A DNA stretch of 64,000 bases from Mangrovimonas futianensis (GCF_021245805.1 NZ_JAJJNF010000001.1:124001-188000), one strand, 5' to 3'. Numbered from the stretch's first letter, positions 1-8,594 are shown. Made by a program: numbers and translations. The notes: generated by a model not told the origin, from the letters alone.

Positions 1-501
1 TGGATTGAAGAAAACCGTCACTTGTTAAAACCTCCTGTAGGGAATAAAGTGGTTTGGAAGGATGGCGAATTTATTGTCATGGTAGTTGGTGGGCCTAACA
101 GCCGTAAAGATTATCACTACAATGAAACTCCTGAGTTTTTCTATCAAGTGGAAGGAGATATTGTATTAAAAGTTATTGACCAAGGTCAACCTAAAGACAT
201 TCATATAAAGGAAGGTGAAATCTTTCTTTTGCCTCCAAAAGTTCCTCATTCCCCACAACGTGGTGCTAACACTGTGGGCTTGGTTATAGAATACCCAAGA
301 GAGAAAGGGGTTCAAGATGCCTTGTTGTGGTTTTGTGAAAACTGCACCACCAAATTGTATGAGGAAGATTTCACATTGGACAACATTGAAACTGACATGC
401 CCAAAATTTTTGATAAATACTATGGCGATGCCGGTAAGCGAACCTGTCCCAATTGTGGGCAAGTAATGCAACCACCTAAAAAAGTACAACTAGAAGACTA
501 A
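1..501 (+). CDS. 3-hydroxyanthranilate 3,4-dioxygenase (5' end cut off)
   Basis: Opens the ring of 3-hydroxyanthranilate to give 2-amino-3-carboxymuconate semialdehyde (ACMS) in kynurenine-type tryptophan degradation. The frame is open back to base 1, so the start lies outside the window; 166 codons are visible, close to the usual 170-180. A cupin metal site is visible as H-x-N-E-T at about 112-130 (YHYNETPEFF) with a second His in KVPHSP at about 240. The C-terminus has two CxxC pairs (CENC near 334, CPNCG near 445), the rubredoxin-like iron site of bacterial HAAO. ACMS decarboxylase follows after 21 bp, so the two act in sequence and are probably co-transcribed. Symbols nbaC or haaO are used for this family. 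Confidence 0.93.
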   Translation, partial: WIEENRHLLKPPVGNKVVWKDGEFIVMVVGGPNSRKDYHYNETPEFFYQVEGDIVLKVIDQGQPKDIHIKEGEIFLLPPKVPHSPQRGANTVGLVIEYPREKGVQDALLWFCENCTTKLYEEDFTLDNIETDMPKIFDKYYGDAGKRTCPNCGQVMQPPKKVQLED

Positions 502-522
502 TATTTACTACCGACTACCAAC

Positions 523-1605
523 ATGAAACGCAAACTAAGAATTAATGGCCATTCTCACCTATTGCCCTATCCCGAGGAGATTCCTCAATTTATGAAGGAT
601 AAAGGTATTTTTTGGGTTGACAAAGACAGAAAATACATGCTTCAGAAAGACTGGAGCAGACCTGTAACCGATTCGAGTTTTTTCTTAAACGAGAAGCTTG
701 AATGGATGGAGCGCTACAAAATAGATCATGCGGTGGTACTCAATTTGTCGCAGTTGTATGGTAACGGTCTGCGTTTGGAAGAGATGAAGCAGGCCCTTAG
801 GTTTCAAAATGATTTTAATGGTAGAATACAAGCCGAAAACCCAAGTAAATTCACGTGTGGATTTGTAGTACACCCTGGATTTGTTCGCGGTGCTTGCTGG
901 GAAATTGAGCGTTGTGTGGAAGAGTTAGGCATGAACTTATTATGCCTTCCCACCCATTATATGGACACCATTGGAACTTGGCGTTGTATTTTTGATGAGG
1001 AAAACGAACCTATTTTTGAGTTAGCCAACAAATATAATTTGGCCGTTGAGATTCACCCATATGATGGTGAGAAATTCATAAAACTTCAAAACACTGCTTG
1101 GAGATTTCATTTGATCTGGATGTTAGCACAATGCGCAGATGCATATCACTTCCTTACCTTGAATGGTTACTATGAGAAATATCCAAATATGCGAATTTGT
1201 TTTGCTCATGGCGGACAATTGGCCCAGATTAATTTAGGACGACGAATTCAAGGGTTTGATGGTCGTCATGATTTATTTGAAGGTAAAGTACACCCTAGAA
1301 AAGCTGTTGGGCATAAAAACATATTCTTTGACACCCTAGTACATGATACAGGCTCTCTTCAATTATTGATAAAAAATCAAACGGCGAAACAGGTGCTAAT
1401 TGGCTTGGACGATCCGTATCCATTAGGGGAAATGGAAAGCACTACCCAATCTTCATATCCAGGGAAAATTTTGGATTTAGCCATTGAGAGGAATATCATC
1501 GACGAAACTGAAAAGGATGCCATGTGGGAGGATAATGTATTACAGTGGTTATTTGGTGATGATGAAGTCAAAAAGCAAAATTTAGTAAACAAGATTCTGG
1601 CTTAA
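523..1605 (+). CDS. 2-amino-3-carboxymuconate-6-semialdehyde decarboxylase (ACMSD), amidohydrolase family
   Basis: Decarboxylates ACMS to 2-aminomuconate semialdehyde and so diverts tryptophan carbon away from quinolinate and NAD. At 360 aa it is slightly longer than typical ACMSD. The metal ligands of the family are visible: H10-x-H12 (NGHSH), H178 (EIHPYD), H229 (FAHGG) and D296 (in GLDDPYPLGE, where relatives have G-x-D-Y-P). It sits directly behind 3-hydroxyanthranilate dioxygenase. The ATG start is just after the upstream stop. The assignment to ACMSD rather than another amidohydrolase rests on the motifs plus this neighbour. Confidence 0.9.
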   Translation: MKRKLRINGHSHLLPYPEEIPQFMKDKGIFWVDKDRKYMLQKDWSRPVTDSSFFLNEKLEWMERYKIDHAVVLNLSQLYGNGLRLEEMKQALRFQNDFNGRIQAENPSKFTCGFVVHPGFVRGACWEIERCVEELGMNLLCLPTHYMDTIGTWRCIFDEENEPIFELANKYNLAVEIHPYDGEKFIKLQNTAWRFHLIWMLAQCADAYHFLTLNGYYEKYPNMRICFAHGGQLAQINLGRRIQGFDGRHDLFEGKVHPRKAVGHKNIFFDTLVHDTGSLQLLIKNQTAKQVLIGLDDPYPLGEMESTTQSSYPGKILDLAIERNIIDETEKDAMWEDNVLQWLFGDDEVKKQNLVNKILA

Positions 1606-1606
1606 T

Positions 1607-2248
1607 ATGCATTTTCTGCCTGAACATATTGACAACTATGTTGTAAAGCACTCTGAAAATGAGCCGGAGCTTCTGCAAAAGCTCAACAGAGAGACCCATC
1701 AAAAAATTTTACAACCAAGAATGTTAAGTGGGGACTACCAGGGAAGGGTTTTAAGCATGCTTTCCAAATTAATTCAGCCTAAATACATATTGGAAATAGG
1801 GACCTATACAGGATATTCTGCGCTTTGTTTGGCTGAAGGCTTAACAAAGGGTGGTGAATTACATACCATTGACGTAAATGAGGAACTGGTAGATTTTCAA
1901 AGGAAGTATTTTGACGCCTCACCATTTGGAGAACAAATTTATCAGCATTTAGGAAATGCCTTAGATATCATTCCAGAACTTGATCACACTTTCGATTTGG
2001 TTTTTATTGATGCCGACAAACCAAATTACATCAATTATTTTCATGCTATTATAGACAAATTGAGGCCTGGAGGTATCATCCTTTCAGATAATGTTCTTTG
2101 GAGTGGCAAAGTAGCCGAACCTATTAATGATAAGGATACGTCAACAAAACTATTGGTTGAATACAATCAACTATTGAAGGAAGATTCTCGTGTTGAAACC
2201 GTTATTTTGCCCATACGTGATGGCTTAACAATAAGTAGAAAGCTTTAG
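1607..2248 (+). CDS. SAM-dependent O-methyltransferase (caffeoyl-CoA OMT / COMT-like family)
   Basis: 213 aa class I methyltransferase. The SAM-binding motif I is EIGTYTGYSAL (about residues 64-74), followed by the acidic IDVNEE that binds the SAM ribose and the metal/catalytic VFIDADKPNY region near residue 133, typical of Mg-dependent O-methyltransferases (PF01596). The ATG begins one base after the ACMSD stop codon, so it is translationally linked to the kynurenine genes. The substrate cannot be read from the sequence; a catechol-like intermediate would be a guess. Confidence 0.85.
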   Translation: MHFLPEHIDNYVVKHSENEPELLQKLNRETHQKILQPRMLSGDYQGRVLSMLSKLIQPKYILEIGTYTGYSALCLAEGLTKGGELHTIDVNEELVDFQRKYFDASPFGEQIYQHLGNALDIIPELDHTFDLVFIDADKPNYINYFHAIIDKLRPGGIILSDNVLWSGKVAEPINDKDTSTKLLVEYNQLLKEDSRVETVILPIRDGLTISRKL

Positions 2249-2251
2249 ATA

Positions 2252-2683
2252 ATGGATAACCAATTAAATTCGATAGTGGTTCAAGACTTTAATCAAAATC
2301 CAGTGGATTTATTGTCAATTTACAAAAACCAAAACCTGCTACTCTTACTTTATAACAACCAATGTTTAGGATGCACTGGAAGAGCTGTGCCATTAGCCTA
2401 CAAGCTGCAGAACATGCATAAAAACGTAACTGTTATTGGCATTCACAGTAATTTTGGCACTCAAACAACCTCGGAAGAAGACATCAAAAGTATATTCACT
2501 TCAAAAGAACTACCCTTCCCCATCTATTTAGATGAAACACATGAGATTTATGATTTCTTCCAAAGCGAAGGAACACCTCAGTGGGTACTAATTACAAAAG
2601 ATAAAACGATATACCGCTCGGTTTTTGGCTCTCAGGCCAATGCTGAAAATCGTTTGCTTTATGCTTTGGAGAGTTTAGATTAG
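2252..2683 (+). CDS. thioredoxin-fold redox protein (AhpC/TSA-like redoxin)
   Basis: 143 aa, no signal peptide. A CxxC redox centre occurs in NNQCLGCTGR (about residues 38-41) after a beta strand rich in Leu, as in thioredoxin or peroxiredoxin-like folds. A later EGTPQWVLI segment is the cis-Pro loop (TP) typical of TlpA/redoxin proteins. It starts 3 bp after the O-methyltransferase stop and probably ends this operon, because the next gene faces it after 7 bp. It is likely a cytoplasmic thiol reductase or peroxiredoxin; the partner is unknown. Confidence 0.75.
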   Translation: MDNQLNSIVVQDFNQNPVDLLSIYKNQNLLLLLYNNQCLGCTGRAVPLAYKLQNMHKNVTVIGIHSNFGTQTTSEEDIKSIFTSKELPFPIYLDETHEIYDFFQSEGTPQWVLITKDKTIYRSVFGSQANAENRLLYALESLD

Positions 2684-2690
2684 AAGAAAT

Positions 2691-2978
2691 CTACATGTTC
2701 CTTTTAATTGAGCCCGTAAAGTCTTCTAGATCGTCTTTGACTTTATTGAGTTCGTCTTGAACATCTTTGGTGATATTGGTATCAATGCCCATCTTATCAC
2801 TACTGTTATTAATCTCAGATTTAATATCATTGGAAGCGTCTCGAAGCATACGCATACCTTTCCCTAAGCCTTTGGCTACTTCTGGAATTTTATCCGCTCC
2901 AAAAACCAACACCACGATAAAGAGAATGAAAATCACCTCTGGTGTACCTATAAACAATATAATCGCACTTGCTATCAC
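2691..2978 (-). CDS. tatA: TatA/TatB-like twin-arginine translocase subunit
   Basis: Small membrane protein with one N-terminal hydrophobic helix starting GTPEVIFILF, the FGADKIPE hinge of TatA/E and an amphipathic then charged tail; the acidic Lys/Asp-rich C-terminus fits a coiled or disordered segment. The longest frame starts with GTG at 2978 (95 aa), but an exact -7 box TATATTTG lies only 4 nt upstream. An in-frame TTG at 2957, which gives a start close to FIGTPE as in relatives, is therefore also plausible (88 aa). No tatB or tatC lies nearby. It faces the redoxin gene with 7 bp between stops. Confidence 0.85.
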   Translation of the reverse strand: MIASAIILFIGTPEVIFILFIVVLVFGADKIPEVAKGLGKGMRMLRDASNDIKSEINNSSDKMGIDTNITKDVQDELNKVKDDLEDFTGSIKRNM

Positions 2979-2982
2979 GATG

Positions 2983-2990
2983 CAAATATA
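2983..2990 (-). promoter_or_regulatory. -7 promoter element of tatA
   Basis: On the minus strand this reads TATATTTG, an exact match to the Bacteroidota -7 consensus TANNTTTG. I see no convincing TTG at the -33 position. The closeness to the GTG codon at 2978 argues for the internal TTG start at 2957 or for a leaderless transcript. Confidence 0.5.
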
Positions 2991-3013
2991 CTAAGATGAA
3001 TTATATGAAAATT

Positions 3014-3044
3014 AAAAAGGCCAGTTAATTCAACTGGCCTTTTG
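3014..3044 (-). terminator. Rho-independent terminator of the M1 peptidase gene
   Basis: Perfect 11-bp inverted repeat (AAAGGCCAGTT and its complement) with a 5-nt loop, followed on the minus strand by a T run. It lies 8 bp past the M1 peptidase stop codon. Confidence 0.85.
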
Positions 3045-3051
3045 TTAATTT

Positions 3052-5364
3052 TTAATCTCTTACCTGATTTTTAAATTTATCAAAATCACTTTGTTGAACT
3101 TCTTTTGGCCAACTGTTATTTGATGTATCTATATCTGCAGTTTCCAGGTTAGGATCTACCGTAATCTTTACGATTTCCTTATCAGAAGCCACAGATTTGC
3201 TAACTTCTTTATCGTTGTATCTCCATATTTGCGCTGGATATGTTTCTGTTTTAGAAGTTCCATCGCTATAGGTATACTCAACAATAATAGGCATTACCAA
3301 ACCTCCTGGTTTTTCAAATGTAATAGAATAGAAATATTTTGGTTCTTTAATATTCTTTCTTTCATCTGCTGTGAAATTGTCCATAAGGTATTCTTTTAAT
3401 GTAGATGAATTTTCAACCGCAGAACCATTCTTTAAACTTTCCTTATAATCTTCACTTCCCTCTTCTACCATGTATACTAACGGAGGTAAATCTGATATTT
3501 TCATTCCTCTTTGTGCCACGATATCTTTAACATATTTGTTTGGTTCAGAAGACACATAGTATTTTTTAACATCCTTCACTCCTATGTCAACCCAATCTGT
3601 AGTGTAGAACCACCCTCTCCAAAACCAGTCTAAGTCAACTGCAGAGGCATCTTCCATGGTTCTAAAGAAATCTTCTGGCGTCGGGTGCTTAAACATCCAT
3701 CTTTGCGCATAAGTTCTGTAGGCATAGTCAAACAATTCCTCGCCCATAATGGTCGTTCTTAATATATTAAGAGCCGTTGCTGGCTTGCTGTAAGCATTGC
3801 TTCCAAACTGATAGGTATTTAAACCTTTAGTCATTATAGGGGCAATGAAATCTTGATTTCCTCCCATGTAAGGGATTATTTTAGCCGCAGGCCCTCTTCT
3901 CGATGGATAGGTTTCATCTCCTTCTGATAAGGCATCAGGATACCATTTACCAAAATCCTGCTCCGCCACATATTGGGTAAATGTGTTTAAGCCTTCATCC
4001 ATCCAAGTCCATTGACGCTCATCACTATTCACAATCATCGGAAAGAAGTTATGTCCAACTTCGTGGATAATAACACTCATCATTCCATACTTGGTACGGT
4101 CACTATAATTTCCGTTTTCATCAGGACGACCATAGTTCCAACAAATCATCGGATATTCCATTCCTTGGTTCTTAGCATGAACTGAAATAGCCTTGTGGTA
4201 TGGATAATCAAATGTCATTCTTGAGTAAGACTTCAAAGTACTAGCCACAGCTTTGGTAGACCAATCTTCCCATAACGGATTCCCTTCTTTAGGATATAAA
4301 GATACTGCCATGATGTCTTTTCCACCGATGTTAACAGCCATCATATCCCAGATATATTTTCTGGATGTTGTGAAAGCAAAATCACGAACATTCTTAGCGT
4401 GAAGCTTCCACGTCTTAGTCTTAATTGATTTATTCTTTTCAGCAGCTTCTGCTTCTGCTTGAGTTACTATAATCACTGGTTCGTCATAAGACTTTTTAGC
4501 CTTTTCATAACGATTCATCATTTCTTTAGTAAAAACATCCTTACGGTTTACCAACTCTCCTGTACCATCCAAAATATGGTCAGCTGGAACGGTGATGTTC
4601 ACTTCAAAATCACCAAAAGGTAACGCAAATTCATCACGTCCCCAGAATTGGGAATTTTGCCATCCTTCTACATCATTATAAACGGCCATTCTAGGGTAAA
4701 ACTGAGCTATAACATATGCTCGGTTATCATCCTTTTCAAAATATTCATATCCAGATCTTCCTCTTCCATCTACGTGATTGTTGATGTTATACCACCACTT
4801 GATTGAAAATGAAAATTTCTCTCCAGATTTTAATGGCTTTGGTAATTCAACGCGCATCATGGTTCTGTTAATAGTATGTTGTAAAGCCTTTCCGCCCGCT
4901 TCTTTTACCTCCATGATATTGAAACCACCATCAAAAGGTTCTTTCATATAAGTTGAAACAAAACCAGAAGGTTGTTGAGCAGGTGCTACACCACTTCCTT
5001 CAATTAAAGGCGTTTTAGAATCTTTGGCTCTCATGTTTTGATCCAATTGAACCCATAAATAGGTTAACTCGTCTGGAGAATTATTGTGATAAGTAATCGT
5101 CTCAAATCCAGAAATTGTAGCCTTATCATCATCCAAGGTGATGTCCATTTTGTAATCTGCCTGCTGCTGATAGTAGGATGGACCCGGAGCACCAGAAGCC
5201 GTCCTGAACATATTTGGGGTTGAAAATTCGTCATACAATTGCTTAAATTTATTGTTATTGGTATGACCGGTTTTTGTTTCGGGCTTTTCTTGTTCCTGTT
5301 CTTGTGCAAAAGCTTGAACAGATAAAAAAGCCATCGAAAGAAAGAAATACTTGTAGATTTTCAT
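3052..5364 (-). CDS. M1 family zinc metallopeptidase, exported
   Basis: About 770 aa. The ATG at 5364 gives a classical signal peptide (MKIYKYFFLSMAFLSVQAFAQ); a longer frame to 5415 would bury it, so the shorter start is preferred. The M1 zinc site is clear: HEVGH then E in WMDEGLN 18 residues on (HExxH-x18-E), near residue 450. The protein is long in its beta-rich N-terminal domain and has a C-terminal beta region. It is likely a periplasmic or outer-membrane-attached aminopeptidase; no T9SS sorting domain is visible. It is followed by its own terminator. A DUF6702-like gene lies upstream on the same strand with a 73-bp gap, an arrangement I associate with flavobacteria. Confidence 0.92.
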   Translation of the reverse strand: MKIYKYFFLSMAFLSVQAFAQEQEQEKPETKTGHTNNNKFKQLYDEFSTPNMFRTASGAPGPSYYQQQADYKMDITLDDDKATISGFETITYHNNSPDELTYLWVQLDQNMRAKDSKTPLIEGSGVAPAQQPSGFVSTYMKEPFDGGFNIMEVKEAGGKALQHTINRTMMRVELPKPLKSGEKFSFSIKWWYNINNHVDGRGRSGYEYFEKDDNRAYVIAQFYPRMAVYNDVEGWQNSQFWGRDEFALPFGDFEVNITVPADHILDGTGELVNRKDVFTKEMMNRYEKAKKSYDEPVIIVTQAEAEAAEKNKSIKTKTWKLHAKNVRDFAFTTSRKYIWDMMAVNIGGKDIMAVSLYPKEGNPLWEDWSTKAVASTLKSYSRMTFDYPYHKAISVHAKNQGMEYPMICWNYGRPDENGNYSDRTKYGMMSVIIHEVGHNFFPMIVNSDERQWTWMDEGLNTFTQYVAEQDFGKWYPDALSEGDETYPSRRGPAAKIIPYMGGNQDFIAPIMTKGLNTYQFGSNAYSKPATALNILRTTIMGEELFDYAYRTYAQRWMFKHPTPEDFFRTMEDASAVDLDWFWRGWFYTTDWVDIGVKDVKKYYVSSEPNKYVKDIVAQRGMKISDLPPLVYMVEEGSEDYKESLKNGSAVENSSTLKEYLMDNFTADERKNIKEPKYFYSITFEKPGGLVMPIIVEYTYSDGTSKTETYPAQIWRYNDKEVSKSVASDKEIVKITVDPNLETADIDTSNNSWPKEVQQSDFDKFKNQVRD

Positions 5365-5437
5365 TATTCTTTTGAAAAGTTTGTTAGTGGTAAAAAATTC
5401 GGCGGAAAATAGCAAAAAATCAATGCAAATGAGACAT

Positions 5438-5938
5438 TTAATCGTAATTTAACATTGCTTTATCATTTTCTCTAGTGAGGATAAAGGATTTATTCTTGGA
5501 GTTAATTTTCGTGCGAATGATATTTTGTTGCTCCTCATACAAATCATAGAGCACGGAATTGGTAATTTCAATAGAGGAAATTTTCTTCACATTTTCAACC
5601 TCCAAATAAACGATGGCAATATCATCTTCATACTCTTTCCCTATGTAATTTAAGGGTACCTCTTGGCCGTTAATTTTAATTCCAAATTTACTCCTTATGT
5701 ATTTTTCAACATAAAGATCTACTTGCTTATCCTCATTTTTATAGGCCATCACCAAATTTTCATCATACCTGGCTTGTAGGACATCTTCTAGGTCATCAAT
5801 AAAAATTCGTGAGATAAGTTGCAACGATTTTTTCTCAGAAACATATTCCACTTGGGTAATACTTACATAGTATTTATGCAAACTGGAAAATGCCATAAGC
5901 GGCACCACGAATAAAATAAATAGGTATTTCAATTTCAT
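5438..5938 (-). CDS. exported protein of unknown function (DUF6702-like)
   Basis: 166 aa with a signal peptide (MKLKYLFILFVVPLMAFSSLHKYY). The mature part is beta-rich and hydrophilic, with a KINGQEVPLNYIG segment and a C-terminal strand; no catalytic motif is visible. It resembles the small flavobacterial DUF6702 proteins that precede M1 peptidase genes. It is placed in the same direction between two carboxypeptidase-regulatory-like genes and the peptidase, so a role beside that peptidase is possible but not shown. Confidence 0.7.
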   Translation of the reverse strand: MKLKYLFILFVVPLMAFSSLHKYYVSITQVEYVSEKKSLQLISRIFIDDLEDVLQARYDENLVMAYKNEDKQVDLYVEKYIRSKFGIKINGQEVPLNYIGKEYEDDIAIVYLEVENVKKISSIEITNSVLYDLYEEQQNIIRTKINSKNKSFILTRENDKAMLNYD

Positions 5939-5974
5939 TTGATTTTTATGACTTCTTTACAAAAAGTGTTCCAA

Positions 5975-6745
5975 CTAATCGGTTTTAGTTTGCCACTGTT
6001 TTTTAAACTCTTGAAGCTTGACCAATAGCATTTCTAAAATTTCAATATCACCACTCACTTTACATCGTTGGATAAAGATATCGTCTTCAGAACAAAAGTA
6101 GAAAAATTCATTACGCCTTTCTTCTGGTAAGTCTTCCATTTCAAATAATTTATCTTCAAGACTTCTTCTTATCTCATACATTAGATCATCTCGGCGTTCC
6201 AACTTAATTCTATTCTTGAGCATTTTTGTTCGTCCCGATATGGCATTAAGAATAGGGTTCAATGGAACAAATCCTCCCCCAGTAGTAGCTTCCTTTAGCC
6301 TTCTTTCACTTTGGGTAAGAGGTGGACCCTCATAACTTGGTATACCTAATTTTCTTGCTGTGATGGGTTCGCCTTCTACAGCCGAGACATCATCGCCTAA
6401 ATCACCTGTTAGTATCTTGCCAAGAACCACTTCATTCAATTCATAGGTTGTTTTAGTCAATGAGACTTCCACAATTCCTTCTTCCATCATCTTTTGGTAG
6501 ACCACAAACTCCTTTGGGTGATGTAGTAGGGAAGAAAGCAATATGGTATCATGGAGTTTCACAGATATTTGAAACTCGCCTTTTTCATTGGTAATAGTAA
6601 ACCTACTTGAAGTTTTATTAATTACATGGATATTTTCTACATCCTCATTTGAAGTAACCCTACCTGATAACAGCACTTCCTGAGAGAACAGAACATTGGC
6701 AGAAAGAAAAATGACAATAAAAAAGATTACATCAATCTTCCCCAT
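5975..6745 (-). CDS. exported carboxypeptidase-regulatory-like domain protein (paralogue 2)
   Basis: 256 aa from the ATG at 6745, chosen because MGKIDVIFFIVIFLSANVLFSQ is a normal signal peptide; a longer frame to 6769 adds a polar stretch. The start overlaps the stop of the upstream paralogue by 14 bp. Residues about 25-100 form the CarboxypepD_reg-like beta sandwich (VLLSGRVTSN..., LNEVVLG) seen in TonB-dependent receptors and many exported flavobacterial proteins. The rest is charged and helical, with a conserved FYFC segment near the C-terminus. It has no TonB barrel, so it is not a truncated receptor by length alone. Function unknown. Confidence 0.75.
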   Translation of the reverse strand: MGKIDVIFFIVIFLSANVLFSQEVLLSGRVTSNEDVENIHVINKTSSRFTITNEKGEFQISVKLHDTILLSSLLHHPKEFVVYQKMMEEGIVEVSLTKTTYELNEVVLGKILTGDLGDDVSAVEGEPITARKLGIPSYEGPPLTQSERRLKEATTGGGFVPLNPILNAISGRTKMLKNRIKLERRDDLMYEIRRSLEDKLFEMEDLPEERRNEFFYFCSEDDIFIQRCKVSGDIEILEMLLVKLQEFKKQWQTKTD

Positions 6746-7526
6746 TACCCAAACCTCTGAACTTTTCACTCATTTTCACCATATACTCAATCAGCTCTAC
6801 CTCATTTTCATCCTTCAACAAATCGGCATCAAATCCCTTTTCATAGCAGAAGGAATAAAAAGCTTCTATTTGATCCTCCGGAATATGAAACTGTTGGGTT
6901 ATAAACGCATGGGTATATTTTTCAGAAATATCAACAATTTGATCTTCTCTCTTCAGTTCCTGGTGTTTAGGAAGTGGCTTGGATTTTTTCTTAAAAAACA
7001 CACTTAATAGGGCCGCAAAATCAACGCCATTGTAAAATTGACCTTGTCTGGTTATGAAATTATCCACTTTGGTTAAATGATCTGTCGGGAAATTCATGTT
7101 CCTCACATCTCCTAAAGTCAAATTCCCCAAGGGGTCAATTTTCATCACTTTAACACTATCTACATCAACACCCAAATTACCCGTCAGTTCCGAAGAAAAG
7201 ACATAGACCTCATTCAAACTATTGACCTGCTCGGTTAGCCAAATCTTCAAAACGCCTGTAATCATGGTCTCTTTGGCTACAGGAAAGGATACCGGAGTAT
7301 ATTGAAGTGCCGATATCTCTATTATATCACCCTCTCCCATTAACAAGGTAAACTCGCCAAACTGATCTGTTATAGTTCCTTTGGAAGTAGATTTATTATA
7401 AATGGTTACACCTTCTACATCATTGTCATTGGAAACCACTTGGCCGGTAATTTCCTTTCTAATGACACCTTGTGAAAAAGCTGAAATAGTGATTAAAAAA
7501 AAAGTGAAAAGTAAAAGTTGTTTCAT
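6732..7526 (-). CDS. exported carboxypeptidase-regulatory-like domain protein (paralogue 1)
   Basis: 264 aa with signal peptide (MKQLLLFTFFLITISAFSQ). The N-terminal domain (EITGQVVSNDNDVEGVTIYN..., then DQFGEFTL and LNEVYVF) is a CarboxypepD_reg-like fold. The C-terminal half is helical and ends with FYSFCYEKGFD and a Met/Lys-rich helix. It is the same length and architecture as the gene it overlaps, so the pair arose by tandem duplication and then diverged strongly. It is probably anchored to the periplasm or outer membrane; no substrate can be named. Confidence 0.75.
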   Translation of the reverse strand: MKQLLLFTFFLITISAFSQGVIRKEITGQVVSNDNDVEGVTIYNKSTSKGTITDQFGEFTLLMGEGDIIEISALQYTPVSFPVAKETMITGVLKIWLTEQVNSLNEVYVFSSELTGNLGVDVDSVKVMKIDPLGNLTLGDVRNMNFPTDHLTKVDNFITRQGQFYNGVDFAALLSVFFKKKSKPLPKHQELKREDQIVDISEKYTHAFITQQFHIPEDQIEAFYSFCYEKGFDADLLKDENEVELIEYMVKMSEKFRGLGNGED

Positions 7527-7598
7527 GAGATCGCTTTAAAGTTTTTATTAAAGGAACTATTTTTCAAATGAATATTATCCTATTAAGATAATAAACTT

Positions 7599-7626
7599 TT
7601 GTTAAACCTGATATTGTCTACCTTTA
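7599..7626 (+). promoter_or_regulatory. promoter of pepE
   Basis: TTG at 7599-7601, 17-nt spacer, then TACCTTTA at 7619-7626. This fits TTG-N17-23-TANNTTTG with one mismatch (final A for G). Transcription should start near 7633, giving a leader of about 10 nt. Confidence 0.5.
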
Positions 7627-7642
7627 CAAAAAACAACATTAA

Positions 7643-8350
7643 ATGAAACAAATTATAATGGCTAGTACTTCAACCATTCATGGGAGTGGCTATTTGGAAT
7701 ACCTGCATCCAGAACTTGAAGTGTTTTTCAAAAATATAACGAACATCTTGTTTATACCTTATGCCAGACCGGGAGGCATCAGTCATGATGCATATACTGA
7801 AATTGCACAAAAGGGCTTTTCAAAAATTGGTAAAAACATAACGGGGATCCACACGTATAATAACCCTATTGAAGCAGTAAAAAATGCCGAGGCTATTTTT
7901 ACAGGGGGCGGAAACACCTTTGTTTTGGTAAACCAATTAAACAAAAACCAGTTAATCGAACCTATAAGGGATGCCCTTTTCAATGGAACAAAATATTTAG
8001 GAACTAGCGCAGGAAGTAACATTTGTGGGTTAACCATGAACACCACCAATGATATGCCAATTGTTTATCCGCCAAGTTTTAAAACGTTAGGTATGGTTCC
8101 TTTTAACTTAAACCCTCATTACTTAGACCCCATACCTGGAGATAAACACATGGGCGAAACTCGAGAAACCAGAATCAAAGAATTCCATCAATTTAATACG
8201 CAGCCGGTGGTTGGTTTAAGGGAAGGCAGTTGGCTACACATCGAAAACGAGAATATCACCTTAAAAGGTGAATTAACAGCCAGGGTATTTGAGTGCGGTA
8301 AAACCCCTTATGAAATAGAAACGGGATCATCATTAAACAACCTGAAATAA
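7643..8350 (+). CDS. pepE: dipeptidase E (alpha-aspartyl dipeptidase, peptidase S51)
   Basis: 235 aa cytoplasmic serine peptidase that hydrolyses dipeptides with N-terminal aspartate. The nucleophile S122 sits in GTSAGSN; FTGGGNTF precedes it (residues about 86-93) and H159 occurs in NLNPHYLD, as in Salmonella PepE. Length matches the family (about 230). It is a single gene with its own promoter and a strong terminator directly behind it. Confidence 0.93.
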   Translation: MKQIIMASTSTIHGSGYLEYLHPELEVFFKNITNILFIPYARPGGISHDAYTEIAQKGFSKIGKNITGIHTYNNPIEAVKNAEAIFTGGGNTFVLVNQLNKNQLIEPIRDALFNGTKYLGTSAGSNICGLTMNTTNDMPIVYPPSFKTLGMVPFNLNPHYLDPIPGDKHMGETRETRIKEFHQFNTQPVVGLREGSWLHIENENITLKGELTARVFECGKTPYEIETGSSLNNLK

Positions 8351-8352
8351 AT

Positions 8353-8385
8353 AAAAAAAGTCTCACATTTGTGAGACTTTTTTTT
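8353..8385. terminator. bidirectional terminator between pepE and tRNA-Gly
   Basis: Stem AGTCTCAC / GTGAGACT with loop ATTT, an A run on the left and a T run of 8 or more on the right. It ends pepE (plus strand), and on the minus strand it also follows the 3' end of tRNA-Gly with only one base between, so it can end the tRNA transcript. Confidence 0.85.
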
Positions 8386-8386
8386 G

Positions 8387-8459
8387 AGCGGGAGACCGGG
8401 TTCGAACCGGCGACATTCAGCTTGGAAGGCTGACGCTCTACCAACTGAGCTACTCCCGC
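8387..8459 (-). tRNA. tRNA-Gly (anticodon TCC)
   Basis: Read on the minus strand: acceptor GCGGGAG pairs with CTCCCGC, discriminator T, D-arm AGCTCAGTTGGTAGAGC, anticodon stem TCAGC/GCTGA with loop CTTCCAA (anticodon TCC at 8424-8426), and T-loop GGTTCGAACCC. 73 nt, CCA not encoded. Confidence 0.97.
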
Positions 8460-8594
8460 GATTGCAGTTGCAAATATATTACTTACTTTTATTTCCAAAC
8501 AAATTTTTCTTCTTTTTTTTGGAAAATTAATTGTGTTCTTTAATTCATAAATAACAAAAAACAACCTGCTTTAAAGCATACCAATTGAAACTCA

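Noticed and set aside
5975..7526. Possible frameshifted TonB-dependent receptor
   Set aside because: Two complete signal peptides and two regulatory-like domains show two separate genes; no barrel sequence follows.
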